Assembly: GCA_025093985.1 (NCBI GenBank) | Contig: JACAAK010000006.1 | Coordinates: forward strand, 1,798,001 to 1,862,000 | Origin: Calvatia gigantea | Lineage: Eukaryota; Basidiomycota; Agaricomycetes; Agaricales; Lycoperdaceae | Length of the DNA: 64,000 bases | Reading direction: 5' to 3' | Shown: positions 1-11,978 of the stretch, in pieces | Layout of the letters: the number at the start of each line of letters is the position of its first letter | Position numbering within the stretch: position 1 is the first letter of the stretch | Position numbers and translations under genes: made by a program | Notes under the pieces: generated by a model | The model's input: the letters and a program-made list of their open reading frames with translations, nothing else | Database searches by the model: none | What the model was told of the DNA's origin: nothing

Positions 1-1635
1 CTTCCACTGTGAGAAACGATCCACCGGTTAATAGAATCGAAGATGTAGCTGGGCATGGAAAGGTGGCATGGATACTCGCGGACATCCACACAGCGCTGGA
101 ATGATCACTACTTTGACCCTGCCCCTCGATAACAGTCTTCCCATACTAGAACTTCAAAGATTGACACAAGCTCCACCCTTCAAGACCCCAAATACTTGTG
201 CATATGCTTATCGGAAGCCATACCCAGGTATTGTCGACTCCAGATTTTTTGACCCTGAATGCTTTGTTGACACGATTGTAGTCTTGGGAGATCATCGCTC
301 TATTTACGTTGAGTCTTCCTCAAGCAAGAAGGTAGTAAAGGAGTTAGTGACGAAAGCGTGATCATTCGAGAGTCTTGATTGATGGTAGTTAATGTAGCTC
401 ATTTTGACAGCGAGCATTCGACGCTCGTAGTCCAAAACTTTGCGTGGCCAGACATCGCAAGCATCCTGCTCAGTGGCCCAAAGACCCAACCTTCACTGAC
501 ACATGAAAAATGGAACATGGTCCTTGTTGGAGCTACCACTCTTCTGATGAAATATGCTTGAGACATGCTACATATCGTGCGCTTAATTATCGCCCACATC
601 GGGCTAACCACTGAAAATCCGAGACGCATACCTCTCGACAAGGAAATAATACTGCCGGCAAGCAATCGCGAATGACTCGATCCTGATGAGAAGATGAGGG
701 GATAGCGCCAACAAATTTAGACCCCCACCAGATCAACGAATCTGAGTGAATTGTTGTCCATCGGCGCTTGGTGCCACCGAGGCGGCTCGTGGAAATCGAG
801 GTACTCCCTGGCACGAGTTCCACGGCATGAGGGGAAAAACTGTGCAGTGAGGGATATACGACCAGCTTCGCCGTATATTTGTTCTGCGCTGTAGACTGTC
901 TCTATCCTTCGGTGAGGAACCTTGGAGCGTCAGGTGAGAAGGTGGCGGACGCGGTCCTTCGGGGTCCTTCAAATGAGAGAAGATGTCAAAATAACGAATA
1001 CAAAAAAGGCGATACTTCGATTTTTGGTTGTCCGGAGAACGTGGAGTTCCTCATGTTTAGGCCCCATATCTAAGACAAGGGTTTTGTCCTCTCCTATGCT
1101 TTCAGGACCCCTCATTCAAGCGTGTTGGGGTGCAAATCCTTCCAGACCCCAACTCCAAACGATATGGAATATATTTTATCCTTGAAGTGCTGGCATGCTG
1201 GGCTTTCGACGACTGTGCGGGGCAAACGTAAGGATCCCTGTTCTTCATGTTTTCGGATTGAAAGAGGCCATGCACCGTGGCGAGACGAAGTAAAGGATAT
1301 CAGCGAATATCCCCTACCTAATACCCAAGCATCCTCGAGAGTTACTGTTAACTGGTGGAGGCAATAATCTTTGATTAAAAAATATTGTAGACATGTTACT
1401 TCCGGAAAAACAAACGGCACAGACCGGCGTTGCTGGCACTGTCGTGAAACGCTCTTCGATGCAGAAGATCTGATCAGGCAAGCAAGAAAGGGGACTGAAG
1501 GGGAAAGGAGACAGGGTCGGGGGAATATTATTATCGTGGGAAAGTTAAGGTTTGGAGCAGCAAGCAAACACATGCTCTCAATCTCTCTACTGAACGCTGA
1601 ACTACTGTACTCTATCGTTTTCGACGATCGCAGTT
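1..1635. other. 5' flank, no gene assigned
   Basis: I could not assemble a recognisable protein here. Short open frames exist on both strands: plus 68-361, and minus 1112-1573 of 153 codons. None shows a known motif, and none extends through plausible splice sites into a longer product. The last few hundred bases should contain the promoter and 5' UTR of the SNARE gene that starts at 1636. The left edge could hold the end of a neighbouring gene that I do not recognise. Confidence 0.4.
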
Positions 1636-2635
1636 ATGTCACTGGTACTTGCCAATCCACCGACATTGAGACAGCGTTTGTTGACGACCTGAACCCAGAT
1701 TCATGCACTGGTAGCAAAAGGGCAAACAATTCTCGCCGAACACCAACAGCCTGGGAAACGAGACTTCTCACAGGGTGTGATTCTTTGCACCTTCTATGCT
1801 AGACTTTTGGTATTTATTCAACCTGATAGCGACACAGACTATTTTGTCGAAGATTCCTCCGAATGACAGGTAAGTCAATCAGAACATGGAACCGACATAT
1901 ACTCATTTGGTGTCATCAGCAAGTTGACTTATGTCTGGGAGCAATACCTTTTCCATTATGTGTCGGAAGGGGGGTATATTTATTTGGTAATGGCAGATGA
2001 CTCCGTAGGAAGGTGAAGAATTATAATGCCGTTTGGTGAATGATAGCTTACGATACTTGATAGGAGGATGCCTTTCGCATTTTTGGCGGAGTTGCAAAGG
2101 AAGGCAAGTATCAACCGCTCACCATTTTCCTGAGGCCGTCACCACTGACATACCTGTGTTAGTTCAACTCCGCACCTTCGTCATCTTCCCAAGAGGACTT
2201 TCCGTCATATGGCCTTCAAGGTTCCTTTGGTCCTGTGATCTCGTCCTTGATGCACACATATAACACAGCACCACCTACGGACGAACTTTCCCGTGCACAA
2301 AATGAATTGAATCAAGTGAAGGACATCATGGTGCAGAACGTGGAGCAGATCCTGAGTAGAGGGGAACGAATCGGGTTGCTTGTTGATAAGACTGACGCTA
2401 TGGCCGGACAAGCTACTGCTTTCAGGAGAGGTGCCCGCAGTGTTCGGCGCCAAATGTGGTGGAAGAACAAGAGGGTTGTAGGTCTTTCTGTTATTGTCGC
2501 ATTGGTGAGTGATTTTCAGGAACCGCCTATTTTATCATATCTTATTGGTCGATGGATACCTAGTTTCTGATTTGGATGCTGGCGGCCGAATTCTGCGGTG
2601 CAGGACTGAATAAATGCGGGAGGACGCAAACATAG
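1636..2635 (+). CDS. VAMP7: VAMP7-type longin R-SNARE (synaptobrevin-like)
   Basis: Seven exons give a 221-residue protein, close to the about 220 residues usual for VAMP7: 1636-1644, 1699-1776, 1838-1869, 1920-2012, 2064-2103, 2163-2504, 2564-2635. The N-terminal longin domain shows the family pattern (IHALVAKGQTILAEH, then KLTYVWEQYLFHYV, YLVMADD and RMPFAFL). The R-SNARE motif follows at about residues 125-185 with the zero-layer arginine in ILSRGERIGLL. A basic stretch RRQMWWKNKR and a C-terminal membrane anchor come last. R-SNAREs of this type act in fusion at late endosomes and the vacuole, which matches the VPS11 tethering subunit elsewhere in the window. The first coding exon holds only three codons. 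Intron 5 (2104-2162) starts with GC (AAG|GCAAGT), a standard GC-AG form. All phases agree and no frame break is needed. The exon 2 donor (GGT|GTGATT) is the least certain boundary. Confidence 0.94.
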
Positions 2636-4071
2636 ACCTGCGTCCGGGATCAGGGTGTGCGCAGGCTCGTTGACCCGTTGATAGCGCCGGGGCACTTGAC
2701 ACTCTGGCCTTCGGCTACTGACTTCCGCCGTGTTTTATGTTTTAAGCAGCTATATTATGTCAAACATTTCCCCTTTCATTCTCAATGTAGACCATTCTCC
2801 TGTAATGCCTGGAATCACACATGCCATGTGTCAATAAACCCCGAATATACCACTTTAATCGAGTGATTACTATATTATCCGGTGCCTTTCGATTGAGATC
2901 CGTCTTATCCTCTAATCCACCAAGGAGAGAGGGTCGCACATGATACTGCCTCCCAGGTGATTGCTTGTCTTTGCCAAACACCCACCATTCTGATGGGGAA
3001 ACCTGTGCCGATATCGATTTCTCCCATCCGATACCAGGCGTTAAGCGATGAGGAATCTGACTCATTGTCAGAAAGATCATATTGGCGAATTTCTCTGCCT
3101 TGTGACCTAACATACACAGTACTGTTTATATTTCGATGGATTCTGGAGGCCTGCGTTTAAGCTTACAAAACTAGTCAGGTGAATGATAGTCCAATAACGG
3201 GTTGGTGGATATCATGACACTTCAGAGCTTAAGGGTCCTGTCTTCGGAATCTTGAAAGCATGTTGCCTCTTCTCTCCCGCGGTTGTATCAGTCCATGAAT
3301 GGCACAATCCCGGATCTTGCTTATCAGACATCGAAACATTAGTCTCGATGAACTCGCCTTGGTGAATCTGTTTCTAGCCAACGGCCGCCGATTCGGGTGT
3401 GTGTAGAATGATAGAATATCCGATTCAGTGCTCATTTTGCACCTAGAAGGACTGGCTTCCCCTTAATCGTGAGGGGGTGCGACTGAGATAGCCAGAATCA
3501 GTTGGTCCTTATTAGTTCATTTGTGCTGCGTATCATCCATCAAAGGTGTCTTCCCCCGGCTTCTGTCCTAACAATACCGTGGTCGACGCTTCGAACTGAT
3601 TGCTTTCCCCGCAATCTGCCATATCTGTCAACTCACACCAAAGCCAGACTGATATGTATACTCATCTGGCTTCCCGCGAAACGGTGGACCATGCACAATC
3701 TTCCAAACAAAGTTTACCAAGCCATCAAGAGGGAAACCAGACGGCATATTATTTATGTACAGATTTTTATCCATCTTGGAAGTCGCATACCAATGGAGGC
3801 CCAACAAACTTAAAAACCATACATACTGCTACTGTTACAAGGTAAATAATACAATGAGATGTGTGGGTAGTATGAATTTATGCGATGCGATATAGTTCAA
3901 AGGTAAGGAAGCAGAAGACAAATCGAAATCGCAATGAGCTAGAAACAAAATGCAATAAACATATTGAGAGGCAATGATGATGGAGGGCGAGAGGGGTGAG
4001 GCAGATATCAATCGCAAGCCAAAACGTTGATTACTTGCGCGCTCCAACATAATGTACGAACAAGGTCCAGT
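2636..4071. other. Intergenic, possible unrecognised minus-strand gene
   Basis: This stretch holds the 3' region of the SNARE gene and the downstream region of the minus-strand RING gene. Two minus-strand frames, 3229-3435 (starts MSTESDILSF) and 2905-3117 (contains YDLSDNESDSS), could be exons of one small gene. I found no splice pair that joins them cleanly, and no known motif. The remaining frames are short and low in information. I would not annotate a gene without transcript evidence. Confidence 0.3.
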
Positions 4072-6361
4072 CTATGTCGGAAGAGTGGCAAACATGCGGT
4101 TTGAGAAAGAGCAGGAGACAAAAACGAGAAAACTGTTGACAGTCAAGAGTAGACGGTGGAGGGCATAACGGAGCCGGGACCATGAGTCGAACTGGCACTC
4201 GTGTTTCTCTGAGCCGGGTAAGGCCCTGTTGATTCCCGGCCTAGAAGACCCGTTCTGTCTGGTATAGCTACTAGATGAAACGCCTGAGGTGGCTGTGGTT
4301 AACGTATTAGAAACTGAATTGGGACGAGCGGGAGCTTCCTGTCCCGAAGCCTTCTTCTTCTCCTTCTCGAGGCGGCGGCGTTCGCGTTCTTGTTCCTTCT
4401 TCTCCTTGCGTTCTTTCTCAATAGCCATAGCCGCGTTGCTAGCACGAGAGAAAACCGGAGCTGAAGAGACGGGAGGCACAGGGGTCGAAGGTGCCACATA
4501 GGAAACAGATACTTGGGGCGAAGCTGCAGGACGCTCGCTAGCACCCTGTTTAGGCGACAGGAGAGGGTTTACTCGGTGTTGCGAGGAGGAAGCTCCGGAA
4601 CGGGAGGGGGGTCGAGATGGTAGATCAACCTTCTGAGACGGTTGCGGAGTTGCTCGAGCAAGAGAGGAAGGGAAGTGACTCGATGGCATATTGGGAAGAG
4701 ATGATGAGACGCCTGCGTTGTCCTGAAGAAGGTCATGTAATCTTGACTTCAATGACTCCGTCCCCCTACCCTGGATGTTGATGTGGTTGGAAGAAGGGCT
4801 ATAGACATCGCGTACGTCGTTACTCGGACAGGGTTTGGGGGAAGGAGCCCGACTCGGAGGGCGGCTATTATGGGAGGGAATAGTATGAGAACGCGCTCTT
4901 CCAGGACTCATCATCGGGGTTGGGTAACTACTTGGAGTTGAAGGCGGGACTTTCATCTTAGAATCGACAGTAGGGGTCGAGGCGACACTCGTAATCGAAG
5001 AACGACGTGATCCTGGTTTCTTGGCGCCTTCGTTGAAGATCGCAAACTCCACGCAATCACAAGTATACGGGTGTCCAGCAGCGCCACAGTCCTGAGTTGA
5101 CGGTGTGGGCGGAACTACAAACGATTGGAAAGACAGTTGAGATCCCTGCTTGCGTGGAGACCTCTTGGCCTCAAGTCTCTGCGTTTGTTCATCCTCGTCG
5201 GGGAGGGCGACAGCCTCGGGCAATCGACCAGTGAACTGAGGCAATGGTGATATCAAATAGGATTCGGGAGCCCGTACGGCGGCACTCTGCAGTTTCCTTT
5301 GGTCGAGTTCGGCCATCGGGCGGGGCTGAGGAGTCTTGGCCATATCTGGATCCACGTCCATATCAGGGGAGTCAAGTTCTGGGCAGTGAGGCGTCGGAGG
5401 CATCCGCAGAAGCCTAGCCTCTTGTTGCAGGCGCATCCATTCTTGAACAACAAAGTTATACTATAACAATAAGTTTCCGTCGGGCAAACGTGCAGATTAC
5501 AAATACTTACTTGGCTGGAGATCGAAACCGTCAGATCAAGAAGCCGTACAAAAATAGGACACTCACTCAACGACAGTCTCATACGCCTCATGTGCGCGAG
5601 AGCAGTGGTCCCTAAGACTCTTCTCCACGGCGAGGGCCTGTCTGTCGTTCGTATCTGCGTGTCTCTTTCAGTTCCTGGACACGCTTCTCCAATTCCCCTT
5701 TCTCGATTTCCAAACGGTCTACCTGGCCTTGCAGAGTGTTGCACGCTTGGGTTTGAGACAAAAGATTGGCCTTGACCTCGCAGAGGTACGCGATCATCCT
5801 GTGGGTAATCCTCAACTCGGGAAACTAATAAAATTTCCCAGTGAATAATTCGAGGTGGTCGTACTATAAAAATAATACCTACCATCGACCGGGGTTGACC
5901 AGCCAGAAACTTCCTGCACTCCTCAATGAGCGCCCGGAGGTTTGCCTCCGAAGAACCAGAGTTAGCAATAGCTGCGATGGCATCTTGCAATCTCCGGGCC
6001 TCTTGTTCCGCTGCAGTGGCACTCGGGGGTTGAGCTTTAGGGGATCCCCGCTTGCGTGTTGTCCGTATCGATGTGGAGCTTAACGATGGAATGGGAATCA
6101 AAGGGTGTCCGGCACAACGGGCACTGGCAGCGGGACAAGTGACGCTGACAGTCGGCATCATGAGGATACGTCAAATGATGCAGACAGCTGGAGTCGTGAG
6201 AATTTTGGAGTGAGCAGACGAGCAGAGGGTGTGACTGAGGCATGAAGCACTTACTCGGCACAAAAAACATGACCGCATTGTATCGAACAAGGGCCTTTGG
6301 ATTCTGGGCCAAAAGGTTCAAGGCATACATCGCATGTTGAACCTGGGCCAAGACTAAGCAT
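4072..6361 (-). CDS. RING finger protein, putative E3 ubiquitin ligase
   Basis: Exons on the minus strand run 6361-6255, 6187-5883, 5824-5567, a 4-nt exon 5514-5511, then 5460-4072. The start MLSLGPGS at 6361 leads straight into a C3HC4 RING: TCDVCLEPF, then CSIQCGHVFCADC, then CQCPLCR. Zinc ligands sit in both halves of the RING, and the first intron splits it. A helical region follows and then a coiled coil (LEIEKGELEKRVQEL). The long C-terminal exon is disordered and rich in Ser and Pro, with a charged EKERKEKKEQERERRR helix near the end. RING proteins recruit E2 enzymes; the substrate here is unknown. Two single-base frame slips interrupt the model, near 6040-6049 (GGGGATCCCC) and 5666-5668 (a run of T on the plus strand). 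Removing one base at each restores a continuous product. I treat these as likely sequence errors. Confidence 0.83.
5511..5514 (-). other. 4-nt micro-exon in the RING gene
   Basis: On the minus strand the four bases CCAA are flanked by an acceptor (CTCCAG) and a donor (GTAAGT). The upstream exon ends in phase 2 (GTT GA). Adding C and then the codon CAA returns the frame to TAT AAC TTT in the long last exon. A single large intron would leave the downstream exon in the wrong frame. The phase logic therefore supports the micro-exon, although no transcript was seen. Confidence 0.6.
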
Positions 6362-8453
6362 AGTTCACCGGTAACGAGCGACGGATAAGACGGTGTAGAG
6401 TACAGGTTAGGGTATTGAAGGGGATGTTCGGAGGAAACAGCCCACGGGGTATAATTCGTTACACGTGCAAGAGCGGCTGAAGATATGATGGGGGGAAAAG
6501 GCGACAACGCCCTGGCATAGACGCAACCAAGATGGCTGGGATGTTACTTATAGGCACACGAGGCGCCGGAACCATCAATTTCTTCGGATGGTAGTAGGAA
6601 CTACAGCCAGGCCGGAAATGCTCATGTCACAAGATTGAGTCCCTGGACGCCCGGTCAATCCAAACCGGGCGAGCTGGGAGTAGCATCATTAACTAAACAA
6701 ATCAATCCTTCCTCTTCTGGTGGTGTCCAGTGCTGCCTTAGTGACGCACACGGTTACCCAAGATAAGAAAGTTGGACCATGTAATCAAGACAATCTCTGA
6801 TGTCCTGTCACAATCACAAGTCCTGTGGACACCATAATTTGAGTGTGCCAGGGCGCTAATCTAGTGAACTAAATCAAACCAATTTCCCATTTATGGTCGT
6901 GAAATCGCTTGGTTGCGTGAATTCAAGAGACGCATCGGCTACCGGCTCGGGTATCGTCCTCGTGTTGAGGGACGTTCCTCAGCACTGAACTTCTGGTCCA
7001 GGTAGCCTGTTTGCTTACCAAATGACAGATTTCTGAATTCAACGACCGTACCCAAGGGCCATGCCCTTGGTCTTCATAGTTCCAGAATTTCGACTTGTCA
7101 GCCTAACCTGAGGAATTCAAGGGAATGCAAATGGAGCCACCCATGCCCGGTCGTCTGAGAGGCCCTGGAAGTCTTCTAGTTCACATGATGAACCATCGCC
7201 AAGTGTTCTGACGCCGAGTCTGCTCCGACCCCGAGCTTTCGCTCTCAAGAGTCAAGGGTTTACAAAACACCACGTTCCGTTTCTTGACTGGGACCCCACC
7301 ATCCCACTTGCGTTCCGATGAAAACACGGTCTAGGCTGTCAATGACCGGCCCCAAGGCCGACGGAAAACCGAGCGGGTCAAATTCGAATTATCATGCTCA
7401 TGCCAATTCAAAGTTCATTCAGCGACACAGAACATATCCTCACCTAACCGGAGGGCGACAAGAGGTGGCAGGAGGTTAATGAAGAATTCAAATTGATTCT
7501 CCTCTCCACTTTCGCTGATTTTATCGAGTCGAGTCGAGCCCCAACACCAAGCGGATCCCCACTCGCGTTGATCGGTTCAATCACACCTCATTTTTTTCGG
7601 ATGAGGCTCGAGATAAAAGAAGTTCCTGAATTAAGGGGAGGGTTAGGTGTGAACTTTGAAGATGTTGAAGAAGACCCTGTTCGATCGCGCGGATTGACTT
7701 ACCAAAGTGTGATATTATCTCACTCCTTATCAGAATATCGGAATGGCGTACTTATGCAGAAATGAAACGGAGGTTAGATATAATCAGTTGATCGCTCAGA
7801 AAAAGTGGTGGGGCATGAATGCATGACGTTCGGTCTAACTTTTGCGGGTCTGTCATTTGTCGAGGCACCACCCAGAAGAGGAGGACGTTTATCATCTTGT
7901 GACCCCTTCAGGGTGCCTATATCATCCCCGTCAGGCCCAATTCCACAAATTTGAAAATTCGGTATCTTCCAGCCGATAATTGACATCAAAAGGTCTAGAC
8001 GCACTTCGCTTGGGAGCAACCGTACGTATGTGCCCTTGGATGGGGCTTTCCTTTTGCTCCCGAGAGGCTGACTGGAATTTGGCAGGACGTGCTAGCCGAT
8101 CAAAGAGTCACCCCAAGACAGTGAAGAACTAGTCGTGCTTGGGGCCGGGCTTTTGTTTCCAGAGGAGGACAGTCATAGTCAATGATAACCTTGCTGAATC
8201 AGTGTGTTTCCCAGAACTGAAGACAGACATTTGTTGAGTGTTTAGACCTTTGATATTTGAAGAGTAAGTGATTATTTATTTGAATTTTGAATTCCTTGAC
8301 ATGAGTGCTTTATTTGGTTTTGTTTGCAGGGATCTAACGTGTCAGTCACGCGTCATTTCTTTCATGGTCACTCATACGTTGCAGGTTTGTGCCAGCACAC
8401 AACCACTTACACTTTTGCTTTAAACCCTTCAACTCTCTGTCTTCGGTATAATC
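6362..8453. other. Intergenic, about 2.1 kb
   Basis: No protein or RNA gene was recognised. The left part is the promoter region of the RING gene, and the last few hundred bases are the promoter of Sec61 beta. The middle contains several GAATTC-centred words but no clear repeat array. It also has one short perfect hairpin at 7052-7070. The plus-strand frame 7493-7765 has no recognisable motif. Confidence 0.4.
7052..7070. repeat. Short perfect hairpin
   Basis: CCAAGGGC and GCCCTTGG flank a 3-nt loop (CAT), an 8-bp perfect stem in intergenic DNA. No run of T follows and no gene abuts it. It could be chance or a protein-binding palindrome. Confidence 0.3.
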
Positions 8454-8904
8454 ATGGTAGGCTTTCGTAAGACCTCAATTTCCAGCGTGCTGACAGCTTT
8501 GGCATAGTCTGATTCGGATTCTACTCGTGCTAACGGCCGTAACGCATCTGGTGTTGCTCGACCTCCTGGTGCTCAAATCCGGTTTGTACTTAAGGCATTT
8601 TGAAAGCAAGTGATTTTCTAACATGCTATTTCCTCTGTAGGAGACGGGCAGCGGGCTCGCAAATGTCGAAACCCAACTCTACACGGGCAGCGGGTGCAGG
8701 CGGGTCATCAAACACAATGCTCAAGCTTTACACTGATGATTCTCCTGGTCTCCGAGTGTGAGTACAACTGTTAAGTTTTCCTGCAAGGCTCTTACGCATT
8801 TTCTCAGTGACCCTTTCATTGTTCTCGTTCTTTCGCTCTCGTTTATTGGCTCCATTTTCTTCCTACACATCTCCGCAAAAATCATCCGTGCTTTCACCAA
8901 ATAA
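8454..8904 (+). CDS. SEC61B: Sec61 translocon beta subunit (Sbh1)
   Basis: Exons 8454-8456, 8508-8581, 8641-8757 and 8808-8904 give 96 residues, normal for this family. The N-terminal half is cytosolic, polar and rich in Ser, Thr and Ala. The conserved core TRAAGAGGSSNTMLKLYTDD precedes PGLRVDPFIVLVLSLSF and one C-terminal transmembrane helix ending HISAKIIRAFTK. This is a tail-anchored ER protein of the Sec61 channel that assists co-translational translocation. The first coding exon is only the ATG codon, followed at once by a 51-bp intron (ATG|GTAGGC). All four exons keep phase, with no frame break. Confidence 0.97.
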
Positions 8905-11900
8905 ACAGCATCGATCACCGCCAATTATTTATTATTATGTTTGGGGACTGAAGCACACGACATCTCGCTTTCTGGGCGTTATGAGGAGACAATGGAGATG
9001 AGATTACTTCTAGGAAAAATGCGGTATTTGGATCAGCCATTCCTTGTCCGTGTATCAAAAGTCTGGTCCCTTCCATAGACGACCTATGATAATTTATACC
9101 CGTTTTTCCCACAATTTGCAAAAGCCGAACCCGGAAGTTTCACATACATGCCATGGTGGGGGCGAGTGAATGCAGTTCATTCGGAATGCATTCATAAAGG
9201 TCTGATTCGTTACTGAGGATAAGGAACCCTTCTATGTTACCTGCTCAGTGATTGAACACAAGTAATAACAGCTGGTGGGTTGCTGGGAAGCCACGCTCAC
9301 CACCGGCGGTTTTGGAATTTCCGGAATGTGTGCGGGAGTGTTCTTTAAAATGTCACAATTTGAACCAGCTCAGATTCCACCTGAACGGAGCGCCGATGAT
9401 GGACAGGGAGCCAAAGAAGAAAGTCATCATCGAATGTAGCGTTGTTTAAACGCTCCCCGCCTCGCGGCATCCTCGTTGAGGGGGATACATCAATCTCGCA
9501 CACGGGCGGTTGCTCCCTATGGGGTAATAATTTTAAGCTCTTCATTGGCCTCAACGGGCTTCTACCTGGAAGGTAGGATAAGGAGGTACAATTCGCCACA
9601 AGCTTGGATCAACGGGGTCTGTTGGAAAATCACTGGAGATGGATATGAAAGTTACAGGAAACAAGATTAACCAGTACGTTTCTAATCTCAAGGAGATTCG
9701 TTTGATCTTCGATCTCTTCACCCAACTTGTCTCCCTTGTTTGTCTTGAAGATGAAGGACACGCGGACCGTTGTTCAGGATATATATAAAGGCCGATTTCA
9801 AGTTGGTTATGCTCTCTCAGCATAGCCTTACATTAGAAAGCGGGAGGCCATAAGGAGTCCGACATCTTCAAATAAATCACACCGTTCGGCTTTCTGTCTT
9901 TGCATGGTTTCCGAAGACTGACACACAATTCCCTGTCGTAAGTCTAATCGGTTCCGCAAGCCCTCCGATGCAGCCACAATCCAATTTATAGTCCGGCGCG
10001 ACAATCCACTAGGCTCGTTTTAAATGGCCGTTTCCTCTTGCCTTAAGAATGCGCTTTCATCTATCTCTGCGAAATGAAATCAACACGCATTCTATACATC
10101 AATGTCAACCGGTCTTTGGAACGTGTGCGCTTCGACTTCGAAAGATGTCCTCATCAAATTTACCTTAATCTCTCCTGGCCGACACTCGTTATTGTCCAGA
10201 AAAGGAACGCCGACGTCTTGAGGGAGACATGGACATTGCATGGACATCTCTTTCTATGTCCAATTAAAAATTGAAGGGTTTATTCAGGGCCGACGGGATG
10301 TGGACAGGTGCAGGTTCATCCGTTTATATCCCGTCCTTGTATACAACATCCGCAGAAAGCCTTATCTGATTAGGGCCATCCAGAGCGTGTCAGAGATGAT
10401 GCAAAACTGGGCATCATTTTGGACGCAAGAGGTGTCTGAGCTTGTGGGCTTGCTGCGGGTAATGCGACGTGATTAACTGTGCCAGGACAACAGGATGTTT
10501 GGTATGGGTCATATTAGAGGGCATTACGAGAAGCAGGCCAGATCCAGGGGACGCTGCAACGAGGCAACAGGGATGACTATCAGTCCAGATAAAGCTAAAT
10601 GATTAACTGAGCAAAGTGAGATCACTCGTAGGTACCATAATCAGGCAATTATCTGACCGAACCATTATCACCTAGTTATCACGGCGGACTCGAGCAAGTT
10701 GGCGTGAAGGCCGTCACCAGTTGCCACACAAGAGAGCGACGGTCGGATACCACTCGGAAACAGGAATTGCTTGTTAGCACCTTCGCCCCTTCGTTGGCAT
10801 CGCCGAGCTACCGTTGCGGCTTTAAGGCTGTGCTGAGCCATTGGGACACCGTTGCCGGCTTCCAAGGCAGAGATCCATAAACATCGGATTTTCCAGGATA
10901 TGAGCATTTGCAGGGTTCACGGAAGCAACAACTCGTTTCGTGAATGCCCTGTAGTCTCGTATCACCGCACCCAGCGGAATCGTCGCTGCATTTAGAACCT
11001 GGCGCCTACGCTAGAAATAATTCCAGAGAACTGAGCGCGATGTAAATAGGAAGCTGAGTTGAATTGATTGCATGAGGCTGGGCAAACACGAGGTGTGGTG
11101 AGAACCGGTGAGATGACCTTCCCTCTTTGAACTTGGACCCTGATTTCTCTCCGACGTCGTACACCCACGGCGGCAGTTGTTGTCTAAAGTAGAATTTTGT
11201 GTCATGGGTGATGCACATCGGAGAAGCACACGTTGCGGGGTGGTTAGAGAAGAGCAAGTAGTCCAGCCATACCGAAAAGAGAAGGGCAAGTGTTTGTGAC
11301 CAACTTCCCTTGTGTGGAGTTAATTCTTTTCGTTACTCTTACCCCCTTTATTGTACGTATTTCAGCGACTGGGAGAGTTCGCTCTATGGTCGCGATCATC
11401 TGAGTACTCCTTGGAGACTGTCTGAATTATTATTCGGCAGGATGTAGGAAGGGCCACTGGTAAGTCAATTGAGACATTGAAATACCGGTACATGGTCATT
11501 GAAAATACGTCAGGTTTCCCCAGTCAACTTTGATATGTACGTTTCTGGCCCTTCAGTAGGTTCTCTGTTCCTGCTAGGCTCCATGTTCCATTTTGGGGTG
11601 CACACTTTTGAACGAGACACCAACCTTCTATTCGCTCCACCCCCCCTCACCCCACCTTTCTCCTTTTGTGTCTACCTTGTTGCCACCAATATTCCGATCG
11701 TAGCCCTGGTTGGTTTGGCTCGTAGGAAGGGGAATCACATGATGTTGAGACCGCTCACGATGAAAATATGACCCAGATTCTCGAAGCAAGTAGTTTCATT
11801 AGGAGCCTGTCGCACTGTGGTGCGCCAACTTGGACTTGGGTGTTTTCCAACAACCGGAAGGTCTCGACTACGTATGGGCGCTTATATAAGATACTGCACG

Positions 11901-11978
11901 GGAAGAGTTTTGCGACAGTAATATGGGACTATTAAAACATGACAACTGTCACAGGGATAGCAATGAGTCTGCCCTAGG
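8905..11978. other. Gene-poor region, about 3.1 kb
   Basis: This is the largest stretch without a recognised gene. Open frames are short (up to about 90 codons: minus 9551-9823 and 11011-11289; plus 10240-10476 and 11499-11771). None shows a domain or splices into a longer product. I saw no terminal repeats, transposase-like motifs or tandem arrays. It may hold degraded mobile DNA, non-coding RNA or a fast-evolving gene. Confidence 0.4.

Noticed and set aside
1112..1573. 153-codon minus-strand frame as a gene
   Set aside because: No motif, no splice partner and no supporting context; overlaps the likely SNARE promoter.
5253..6161. 302-codon minus-strand frame as an independent protein
   Set aside because: It runs through the introns and out-of-frame exons of the RING gene; only its AQPPSATAAEQE part is truly coding.
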